A stretch of 64,000 bases of DNA, taken from positions 103,160-167,159 of the forward strand of contig CAMKDV010000007.1 in the NCBI GenBank assembly GCA_946411385.1. The letters run 5' to 3'. Both the position numbers and the translations under genes were made by a program. Positions 16,101-22,185 of the stretch are shown here, piece after piece (position 1 is the stretch's first letter; every line of letters begins with the position of its first letter). The notes below the pieces were generated by a model, which saw only the letters and a program-made list of their open reading frames with translations, searched no databases and was not told the DNA's origin. This DNA comes from an uncultured Bacteroidales bacterium (GTDB lineage: Bacteria; Bacteroidota; Bacteroidia; Bacteroidales; Paludibacteraceae).

Positions 16101-18878
16101 AACACGTACATATACATCAGAGTATTCACTAAGATCGCGGACAACTTCTACCCATTCACCTTTAGACATGCTTGTCGCGCTTTGTGCATCATCAACTTGT
16201 GTCCAAGTAGAGCCATCAGCCGATACTTCCACTTTCCAACTGGAAGCAGTCGTATTGGTTGTTTGTTTGCTTACGTAGAACGTAATCGAAGCAGGGTTAG
16301 CAATCTTTGCTATTGTGGTAACATATGCTGTTGCTTTTCCTCCTGTAGTTCCAAAGTAACTACCGCCATGAGCAGTGACGGCCGAGTTGGTTCCTTTTGA
16401 TGTCATATTTTCAAACATCCAATTCGTAAACGCTGCCGTTTCATCCTCAAAATCAATCGGGTAGGTCATTACGGCTCCAGGTGTTTCCGATGCATAAACA
16501 GCATATAACTTGTTATCTGCTGCAAGCGTATATTCTGCACCAGCTTCATAATAGGATTCTAAGCTCTCATCACCATCTTCAAAATCGGCCTTTGTAGTCC
16601 AACCCTTAAATGCCTTGCTGCATGCAGTAGCCGTAGAAGGCAAAGTAACCTTATCGCCTACGTGTTCACCGTTCAAGTGAGATGTTTCAACACCAATTTC
16701 GCTCAAAATATATGTAGTAACAAGCGGAGCTGCGTTCTCTTCGAACGAAGCAGCGATAGTTACATCTGCCGAAAGGGTAAGAGTCGATTCTGCATATGCA
16801 CTACCATTAACAGTGACACCAGCTAGTTTATATCCTTCAGCCGGAGAAGTTACAATTGTTAGGACTGTACCTTCATTTACAGCAGAACCGGAAACTACAA
16901 CATTGTCACCGTTCTTAATGGTCAACGTACCATTATCTGGAGCGTTGTTGTAAGTAACCGTGTGAGTAACAACATCTTCTACAATATCAGCCGCGCTACG
17001 CGGACAAATCTCTTTTGTTGTGTTGTATTGAACATATACACCTGTACATTCGTAATTTGTTCCAGCGGAAACGGAGAACGAATAGAGTTGGTTGTACAAC
17101 TGTACACCTGCAATATAATACTTACTGCTTTCGTAAGTACACTCACCGCTAATCTTAATTACCGAACCGGTATTTGCACCGGTGAGCGCTGCAATGCCTT
17201 CTGCGTCAAGAACAACAGGGCTTACAGAACCTCCTGTATTTACAGTAACTTTCGAAGCTGTTAACTCTGTTAACTCAGCAGAACCATTATATAATTGCAC
17301 TTTACAAACAGCTGTACCACTGAGAATATCACCTACTTGGAAACCATGGCTGGAAGTGTAGACAATAAATCCTTTCGTTCCGTCAGTAACGTAAGCGTTG
17401 CTGTTTTTAACACCAGTTACAACCCAGTCGTTAAAGGTAACATACACATCTGTAGCCGTACTACCAGCTGCTGTTGCAGCCGCAAAGATTGCGTCCATTG
17501 TGGCAAGTGCCTCTACCTTGGTAAAGGTCTTTTCTGCAACATCGCTTGATGCACCGCCTTTAACTGCGATTGCCTTAACGGTTGCAGTATTGGTCAACGA
17601 GAACGGAGCAGAATAGAGAGTACTGCTCGTTGTCGGAGTACTACCGTTCGTCGTGTAATAGATAGCATCAGCATCAGCATGAGAAATGCTAACAGAGGTC
17701 GTACCAACAAAATTCTCTTCTCCGCTAATCGTCGGTTTAGCAACTGCCGGCGCTTCGCCAAAGAAAATCTTAATTGCCGAGATTTGAAGATTAGCATTAG
17801 AAGTTACTTGAACTTTATAAGCCGTATTTGCAGCAGGATTTGCAATAGTAAATTCTTGACTTACATTCTTACAGCCTGTTACCTCTGTACTTACAGCAGT
17901 CGTGCCATCATAAATATTAAATTTGACACCTGTAGAACCACCACTTGTTCCTACTACAACAATCTTCTCAATAGGGTGACTGAATTCTGGAAGTTCAACA
18001 TACGCACCTGTTTTACCTAAGATAAGATACCCATTAATATAATACCCTTCTCCAGTAGAACCGGCAACCTTGATGGTATATGTGCCATCAGTATATTCAC
18101 CTTCATCTACTGTTTTATTTCCGCTTCCTTTAGGAATATTCCAATTTGCATTGCCCTCGAAAGCAATTGTTACATCTGGACCTTCGGTAATGGTATATTC
18201 AGCTGTTGCAACTTCACTATCGTCATAATTTGCAAGTGTCGCGTAAGCTTTAATAGTCATGTCTGCACTTACTGCAATCGGAGAAGAATAAACCGACGAA
18301 CTTGTTGACGGAGTAGTACCATCCGTTGTGTAATAAATAGTAGCACCGGTTGTGGACGAAATAGTTACATTCTGAGTTCCCTCATAGGAACCAGCCACCG
18401 GCGAAAATGATGGAGTTGCACATGTTGGAGTAGAACCACCATCGTCGTATGTTACTACCATGTTAGAAATATAAATACGCGTGCCTGACGTTGTGCCAGT
18501 AACAGTCAGCGTAAGAGATGTCGTAGAACCTGTCCATGTAGAAGTCTCCGAGTTGTATGTACCAGCGCTGAAAGAACCATTACTAGCAGTCATACTATTC
18601 GCAAAAGTAAAGACTATCTTGGTAATAGTTTTTTCCGAACTAAAGGAAATAGTATTACCAGTTGTTTTACCACTTGCTGCCTGATAAAGGCGCAATTGGC
18701 TACTTGAAATAGCAGGGTTTGACGTTCCATCCCCCTTAGCACAAGAAACGGTGATAGGGTCAACGCCACCATCATTCAGCGCTTGTGAAGGAGAGATTGT
18801 TACTTCACCTGCCCAGATTTGCCCGATGCTGAGGATGGTTGTCAGCAGACAGGCGAAAAATAGTTTTAAATGTTTCAT
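13140..18878 (-). CDS. Giant exported modular surface protein (1912 residues)
   Basis: Signal peptide 1-23 (MKHLKLFFACLLTTILSIGQ). Visible modules: three chitobiase/hexosaminidase C-terminal-type repeats (ATIYYTTDGTTPSTSS near 175, IYYTTNGSTPTTSS near 410, ATIYYTTNGDAPTTSS near 1010). Two nearly identical OB-like domains (TMDAIFAAATAAGSTATD and TMDQIYAAATAAGSTATD) each precede a VTDGTKG segment. InlB-B-like repeats lie near 640-800, with a jelly-roll-like region near 810-960 and two Ig-like domains (LSYTPNSASLEVG, LAYTPAEVTLTVG). The tail LIDGQLFILCGQKMYDTTG resembles a T9SS-type sorting end. Likely cell-surface or secreted. No catalytic domain is seen. The leader is triplicated upstream. Confidence 0.88.
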   Translation of the reverse strand: MKHLKLFFACLLTTILSIGQIWAGEVTISPSQALNDGGVDPITVSCAKGDGTSNPAISSSQLRLYQAASGKTTGNTISFSSEKTITKIVFTFANSMTASNGSFSAGTYNSETSTWTGSTTSLTLTVTGTTSGTRIYISNMVVTYDDGGSTPTCATPSFSPVAGSYEGTQNVTISSTTGATIYYTTDGTTPSTSSSVYSSPIAVSADMTIKAYATLANYDDSEVATAEYTITEGPDVTIAFEGNANWNIPKGSGNKTVDEGEYTDGTYTIKVAGSTGEGYYINGYLILGKTGAYVELPEFSHPIEKIVVVGTSGGSTGVKFNIYDGTTAVSTEVTGCKNVSQEFTIANPAANTAYKVQVTSNANLQISAIKIFFGEAPAVAKPTISGEENFVGTTSVSISHADADAIYYTTNGSTPTTSSTLYSAPFSLTNTATVKAIAVKGGASSDVAEKTFTKVEALATMDAIFAAATAAGSTATDVYVTFNDWVVTGVKNSNAYVTDGTKGFIVYTSSHGFQVGDILSGTAVCKVQLYNGSAELTELTASKVTVNTGGSVSPVVLDAEGIAALTGANTGSVIKISGECTYESSKYYIAGVQLYNQLYSFSVSAGTNYECTGVYVQYNTTKEICPRSAADIVEDVVTHTVTYNNAPDNGTLTIKNGDNVVVSGSAVNEGTVLTIVTSPAEGYKLAGVTVNGSAYAESTLTLSADVTIAASFEENAAPLVTTYILSEIGVETSHLNGEHVGDKVTLPSTATACSKAFKGWTTKADFEDGDESLESYYEAGAEYTLAADNKLYAVYASETPGAVMTYPIDFEDETAAFTNWMFENMTSKGTNSAVTAHGGSYFGTTGGKATAYVTTIAKIANPASITFYVSKQTTNTTASSWKVEVSADGSTWTQVDDAQSATSMSKGEWVEVVRDLSEYSDVYVRVFYGSNTAVRCIDDLVLSAQGSATYSDYSTDCQDQVKTPTFSPAAGTYTEVKSVTITSETTGATIYYTTNGDAPTTSSTQYSGAIEVGEDMTIKAIAVKSGMANSAVATAAYTINLPLSTMDQIYAAATAAGSTATDANIKFNNWVVSGVSTNAKNVFVTDGTKGLIIFDSGASMGFSVGDVLSGTVTCKVQLYKGAAELTNLSSETEGLNIATGGSVTPEVKAISALSGINTGAPVTINSVQFDGEYLTDGANSIKPYNTLFAYDALTEDTYYNVTGIYQQFDATKEILPRSAADIEELVLDDPELSYTPNSASLEVGQALSAPTFNNPHTLSPITYAVSGDAVATVTSAGVISLVENATGTAVITASFAGNASYAAGNATFTITVSEPVDAKNVVIIAEYDSKFYALTNSISNKTAAAVEIEKDGDKIVVASAEEKAAIQWKKITNGESTTFQDADDKYLKGASNGGDLTVADAACNWSWNATDEYYHIGARSFIYRESANGFKNYATSNAGSSDYSSIAEVIEIEPANIVINSKANPGLAYTPAEVTLTVGNTFTPSVLSYAEGFDGLAAVTYASNNEELATVNASGVVSLVANATGTATITATFAGNDNYQAGNASYTITVNEAGDDLTGVWVLASSVAAGDKIIIMGANNADIYTMGKQNANNRAAVASTLSEDVLNPGAATKVFTLVDAGEGKFAIKASNGNYLTSATSGTSNNLLETANYELDNAKWTISIEEGVASIVAAAGSKTVMQYNSGSTIFSCYGTASQKPVKIYTLQEDTPVEPELDWTEARTDLTAGYYYTMCLDKAVTHIDGASIWRVLSKTQEGSGIILEEVTGTLDAGRPYFFYATASVLKVVYTGGAVGAPLTEGNNGLVGSFTQEMIARSNDNYILYNNALYYVNTDNVKVGANRAYLNMAAVLEYNEGTPAPGRRRVTMQTNGEQVATGMDEVNVNSEVAVKTLIDGQLFILCGQKMYDTTGRLVK

Positions 18879-18930
18879 TTTATTTTGATTTTTTAGTTAT
18901 TAATATTTTGTTTTTTCAGTATTTTTGCTT
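18823..18930 (-). repeat. Leader repeat, copy 1 (functional)
   Basis: 5' leader plus the first 19 codons of the giant gene. The same ~85-108 nt block recurs at 19853-19936 and 21025-21130, on the same strand. Copies 1 and 3 share the full length. Copy 2 shares from TTATTAATAACTA through the codons for LSIG. All copies stop matching at the same point in the signal-peptide coding sequence. Confidence 0.85.
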
Positions 18931-18936
18931 AACTCG

Positions 18937-19809
18937 TTATAATCTTCCTTTTATGGCTTGTATCTGCGAGGCATCCATTTGCGTGAAGGCAAATAGTCGC
19001 TTTCCGGCATCTTTCAGCGAAGCGCCTATGAGATACACTGTAGTGTCATCAATAATCAAAAAGCGATCATGGCATGTGAGCGTTGTGTGTAGTGATAAAT
19101 CGCCGTACTGCGTATTAAAATGCTTTTCTGCCAATTGCAAGGACTTGCTTATCTGTTTTGTATATATGTCGATATGTACACCTGCTTGCCTTTCGCTCAT
19201 CATTGTCAGAACAGATTCATCCACATAATTATCTATCAGCAATATTGATTTCTGTGCCGACTTAATCAACCTTTCAATAAGTTCAAACGCATCGTAGATT
19301 TGCCCATCTACAAATATTCCTTCACGCGGAGGTAATGCCGAATGAACAAAATATTCTATCTGTTTTTCTGCTTTCGTCATTCGCTGTTCCAAACGCTCAA
19401 ATCTATTAGATACTGCATAACCGCGAAGTAGATAGTCTCTTAAAACTCCTGTCGCCCACTGGCGAAAACGAGTGCCCTGCACAGAATGTACTCGATAACC
19501 AACCGAAATAATCACGTCCAAATTGTATATGTTTATTTCATCACTCTGGGTTTTATCTATCATTGCTCCATGCTGAGTGGTAATTCGAATTTTTCGAACA
19601 ACCACTTTTTCATCCAACTCACCTTCCTTGAATATATTGGAAATGTGATAACTGACAGTTGATTTGGCTTTTTGAAATAAAATGGCTATTTGCTGCTGTG
19701 TCAACCATACTGTATCTTCCGCCAATTGCACATCCAATTGCACCGCATTATCTGCGCTGCGATATACAACGACATTCTCATCCGCTCCGTATGTTATCTC
19801 ATTAGCCAT
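18937..19809 (-). CDS. RhuM-like protein with PLD-type C-terminal motif
   Basis: 290 residues, cytoplasmic. The N-terminal half matches the virulence RhuM family: a helix-turn-helix-like segment (WLTQQQIAILFQKAKSTVSYH, near 32-52) and IYNLDVIISVGYRVHSVQGTRFRQWA (~95-120). The C-terminal half carries an HDRFLIIDD...GASLKD motif near 245-265, like a single phospholipase-D HxK/R motif. RhuM proteins are found in genomic islands and their biochemical role is unclear. It lies between leader copies 1 and 2, with only 6 nt between its stop and copy 1. Base composition is more AT-rich than the housekeeping operons. Mobility is inferred. Confidence 0.85.
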   Translation of the reverse strand: MANEITYGADENVVVYRSADNAVQLDVQLAEDTVWLTQQQIAILFQKAKSTVSYHISNIFKEGELDEKVVVRKIRITTQHGAMIDKTQSDEINIYNLDVIISVGYRVHSVQGTRFRQWATGVLRDYLLRGYAVSNRFERLEQRMTKAEKQIEYFVHSALPPREGIFVDGQIYDAFELIERLIKSAQKSILLIDNYVDESVLTMMSERQAGVHIDIYTKQISKSLQLAEKHFNTQYGDLSLHTTLTCHDRFLIIDDTTVYLIGASLKDAGKRLFAFTQMDASQIQAIKGRL

Positions 19810-19845
19810 TCTTAATCGGTTTTTATGAGTTTCTTATAAACCGTT

Positions 19846-19908
19846 CTACACCCCGATGCTGAGGAAGGTTGTCAGCAAACAGGCGAAAAACAGTTTTAAA
19901 TGTTTCAT
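19846..19908 (-). pseudogene. Orphan signal-peptide leader (copy 2)
   Basis: ATG plus 19 further codons (MKHLKLFFACLLTTFLSIGV) and then TAG. It copies the giant gene's signal peptide and nothing beyond. It sits upstream of the RhuM-like gene, whose ATG begins 36 nt later. It is either a truncated gene remnant or a short translated leader. Confidence 0.7.
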
Positions 19909-19936
19909 TTTATTTTGATTTTTTAGTTATTAATTA
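19853..19936 (-). repeat. Leader repeat, copy 2
   Basis: About 84 nt nearly identical to the giant gene's leader and early codons, with a few substitutions. Identity ends at the LSIG codons on one side and at TTATTAATAACTA on the other. Confidence 0.85.
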
Positions 19937-19950
19937 ATAATCAAATATAT

Positions 19951-20106
19951 TTAGTTTTTGTTGTATTCCGTACAATGCTCTTTTGCAATAGATATTGCGC
20001 GTTGCAATTTCTCCGCCAAGATACGTTTGTCCGGCAATTGTGTGTAGTATTGCGCAACCTTTATCGAACTGTCATCATCCAACATCAATTGTCTCCGCAC
20101 TGCGTG
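19951..20106 (-). pseudogene. C-terminal remnant overlapping the KilA-N gene end
   Basis: A frame different from the KilA-N gene encodes HAVRRQLMLDDDSS followed by YYTQLPDKRILAEKLQRAI and ends at TAA (19951-19953). An ATG at 20085 would give 44 residues. The composition is protein-like and resembles the tail of a larger bacterial protein that I cannot name. It begins where the KilA-N protein's own end looks poorly conserved, so it may be the true C-terminus after a frameshift, or a residue of a lost neighbour. Confidence 0.45.
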
Positions 20107-20968
20107 ATAGTTCCGGTGGGAACTTTGTAGTTAAACGTTTAAATTGCTGTTCCACGTTGGTTTTATTCAATGATGTCAATTCATCTGTAGCCATTTCACA
20201 CAAGAACGCGTAACGTTCACTCTTTTCCACTCCCCTTTTTATCAATTCGGCATTGACCACCTCCATGTTCGAAAGAACTATTAACTGATTGATTGACGCG
20301 ATGTCCCTGAGATTAAGTCCCTTCGTCGCCAATTGTGGGTTATGTTCCTCCCAATCTTTTGCCCGGCATCCAAACAGAGCCAAATTCAGCATATCCGCCT
20401 CGGATGCATATACCAAATACTCTTTCGCTTTTTCTACAGACAACTTGGGAATAATATTATCCTTTATGGCATCTGTATGTAATTGATAATTAGTCTTGGA
20501 TAGTATCCGCTTTATATCCCATTGCAATTTTAATGGATCACTCTCACTTTCTTTAAGGCGTTGGAACTCTTTAACCACTAACAGGTTAAATTCCGGAGAA
20601 AGCCACATTCCAAAATGATATGCAATATCTTTATGGGCATATGTTCCGCCATAGCGTCCCGCCTTTGCAAACAATCCTATAGCTCCTGTCCGCTCAATAA
20701 ATTTGGCAATGGAAATATAGAAACGGTTGCTTCCTGCCTCCATTCTAATTCCCCCGAATTCGGGGGATTTAAAATTGGGGTTGTACAATTGCTCCCATAC
20801 TCCGAGAAAATCTATCGTGCTCTTGTTGTTCAGCCATTTCTCAATCAGTCTGCTGCCTTCCTCAAAACCTTTGGTCATATCTGTCAAGCAGATATAATCG
20901 TTTTGATTCATACTGAGCAACACATTGATAGATGTGCCTTTTACAACTATTGCCTTTGTTTGAGCCAT
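20075..20968 (-). CDS. KilA-N domain protein
   Basis: 297 residues, cytoplasmic. The KilA-N-type DNA-binding domain covers roughly residues 15-140 (DYICLTDMTKGFE, WLNNKSTIDFLGVWEQLYNP, GGTYAHKDIAYHFGMWLSPEFNLLVVKEFQRLK). The rest is helical, possibly for protein contacts. KilA-N domains are typical of phages and mobile elements and act in regulation or DNA binding. It lies between leader copies 2 and 3. Its last ~12 residues overlap, in another frame, a stretch that looks like real protein, so a frameshift near 20100 is possible. Transfer is suggested by its mobile-element family and AT-rich surroundings. Confidence 0.85.
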   Translation of the reverse strand: MAQTKAIVVKGTSINVLLSMNQNDYICLTDMTKGFEEGSRLIEKWLNNKSTIDFLGVWEQLYNPNFKSPEFGGIRMEAGSNRFYISIAKFIERTGAIGLFAKAGRYGGTYAHKDIAYHFGMWLSPEFNLLVVKEFQRLKESESDPLKLQWDIKRILSKTNYQLHTDAIKDNIIPKLSVEKAKEYLVYASEADMLNLALFGCRAKDWEEHNPQLATKGLNLRDIASINQLIVLSNMEVVNAELIKRGVEKSERYAFLCEMATDELTSLNKTNVEQQFKRLTTKFPPELSRSAETIDVG

Positions 20969-21020
20969 GTTTTAATTATCTCCAAAACTAATCTTCGTTA
21001 TGAAACCCATTAAACCATCT

Positions 21021-21080
21021 TCATCCGATGCTGAGGACGGTTGTCAGCAGACCGGCGAAAAACAGTTTTAAATGTTTCAT
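21021..21080 (-). pseudogene. Orphan signal-peptide leader (copy 3)
   Basis: ATG and 18 further codons (MKHLKLFFAGLLTTVLSIG) followed at once by TGA. It copies the start of the giant exported protein and then diverges at the same codon as copy 2. The KilA-N ATG follows 52 nt later. Confidence 0.7.
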
Positions 21081-21130
21081 TTTATTTTGATTTTTAGTTA
21101 TTAATATTTTGTTTTTTCAGTATTTTGCTT
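21025..21130 (-). repeat. Leader repeat, copy 3
   Basis: About 106 nt matching copy 1 over its full length, including the upstream GCAAAATACTGAAAAAAC part that copy 2 lacks. It carries a handful of substitutions and one deleted base. Confidence 0.85.
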
Positions 21131-21249
21131 TGGTGGTTAGTCAGTGCTGATCTTGATGGGTTGTTATTATCGCTCATTAAGCAGTCTATCTGTTTTCGCG
21201 GCAAGACTCTTTCGGTCAATTTCTTTCATTGCAAAGCAGAGGTGCTATA

Positions 21250-21405
21250 GGAAACAAAAAGCGCACTATCGGCGGGATAGCGCGCAGCATGGACGTGAAC
21301 TTCGCCAGGTGAGCGAAGAAAACACGTAAGTGCTATGGTATTTTTGCTTTTGCATGTGAAGTAGTGTCATTAGCCGTTGGTACTTCCGCAATCGTTTCCG
21401 AAATG
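21250..21405 (-). ncRNA. Candidate small RNA or attenuator leader
   Basis: Runs from the predicted start of promoter 21412-21443 to an intrinsic terminator. It contains a CTTCGC/GCGAAG stem extended by ACGTG/CACGT, then a terminator stem (GCGCGCTATC/GATAGTGCGC, loop CCGCC) followed by TTTTTGTTT. A 29-codon frame starting MQKQKYHSTYVF ends inside the terminator stem, which would suit attenuation of the KilA-N/RhuM/giant-protein transcript downstream. An independent sRNA is equally possible. No known RNA family is recognised. Confidence 0.45.
21252..21285 (-). terminator. Intrinsic terminator of the candidate small RNA
   Basis: Minus-strand stem GCGCG-CTATC paired with GATAG-TGCGC (one G-T pair), loop CCGCC, then TTTTTGTTT. 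The only strong termination signal between the promoter at 21412 and the KilA-N gene. Confidence 0.65.
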
Positions 21406-21411
21406 CAAGTG

Positions 21412-21443
21412 CAAAGTTACTAAAATTATTTGACTTTTGCAAA
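21412..21443 (-). promoter_or_regulatory. Housekeeping promoter upstream of the candidate small RNA
   Basis: Minus-strand TTTG (21443-21440), 20-nt spacer, TAACTTTG (21419-21412). The nearest downstream protein gene is over 400 nt away, so the first product is the structured leader or sRNA. Confidence 0.75.
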
Positions 21444-21805
21444 TATTTTTGAGCACATTTAAGAAATGTAATGTTATTATGACAAATAGAGAGGCAGGGG
21501 AGTGTTAGATTAATCGAAAACGCGGCGGCAGCAGTTTGGCAACTGCCTGATGTATGCCGATTGGTTGTCACCCGTAAGCAAGCTTCCGTGGGTCAACCCG
21601 TCGCCATCCATCGCGGGCGATTTGAACATTTCGCCAGCCCGCCTTAAAGAAAACGCGCTGCGCTTATAAGAAAACCGCTATCGCGTAAGAAAACAGAGAA
21701 GAAACAAACATCGTACGCAAAACGGATGATGATGGGCAAGATTAGTCCAAAATGTCCAAAAACACCCTAAAAATGTCTATTTGGGGCTCTTCAGGGGCTG
21801 GCAAT

Positions 21806-21871
21806 CACGCACTTATCTCGCACTTACCACCCACTTACCACGCACTAACGACGCACTTATCACGCACTAAT
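21806..21871. repeat. 11-nt tandem repeat, six units
   Basis: Six consecutive 11-nt units of the form CACGCACTTAY with one to three substitutions each, 66 nt in all. No spacers, so not a CRISPR array. It would encode a His/Leu/Thr-rich peptide if translated on the plus strand. Confidence 0.75.
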
Positions 21872-22135
21872 TTTTGGTGGAAAGAGGCGGAAAAAATGCA
21901 TATTTTTGGGCGAAAGGATACTACTATATACGTAGTATATAGTACTACTTATGGGGAAAAATTCCAAAAATGAGCGAAAACAATATATAATAGAAAACAT
22001 AGAAAACAGAGGCACAGCAAGCATAATTTATATTAATGAACACACGCATGCGATGCGGTGGAATAGACAAAATAAGAAGGAGACCCGCATTCATGCGGGA
22101 CAATTAACGAAGAAAAAGAGAAACAGAGAACAAGA

Positions 22136-22161
22136 AAAGGCGGCTCGGATGAGTCGCCTTT
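22136..22161. terminator. Intrinsic terminator after malQ
   Basis: AAAGGCGGCTC (22136-22146), loop GGAT, GAGTCGCCTTT (22151-22161). On the minus strand it is followed by TTCTTGTTCTC and more pyrimidines. It lies 25 nt after the malQ stop. A second perfect hairpin sits about 40 nt further downstream. Confidence 0.7.
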
Positions 22162-22185
22162 TGATGATATATACGCACGTATGCA

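Larger units (their letters stand above)
21131..22135. other. 1-kb region without a supported protein gene
   Basis: Contains a promoter (21412-21443), a candidate small RNA (21250-21405), a possible 20-codon minus-strand frame (MKEIDRKSLAAKTDRLLNER, 21167-21229), an 11-nt tandem repeat (21806-21871), an AT hairpin (21923-21943; ACTATATA/TATATAGT) and a perfect CCCGCAT/ATGCGGG hairpin (22084-22099). Open frames here are short, unlike known proteins, and partly made of repeat. No gene is called. Confidence 0.5.

Noticed and set aside
18937..20968. Complete prophage or transposon around RhuM and KilA-N
   Set aside because: No integrase, transposase, terminal inverted repeats or phage structural genes are visible; only the leader direct repeats.
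21806..21871. CRISPR-like array
   Set aside because: Units are 11 nt with no spacers and no cas genes are present.
21752..21973. 73-residue plus-strand open frame across the 11-nt repeat
   Set aside because: Most of it is the tandem repeat read as protein (HALISHL-type units), with no promoter or homology signal seen. Treated as a chance frame.
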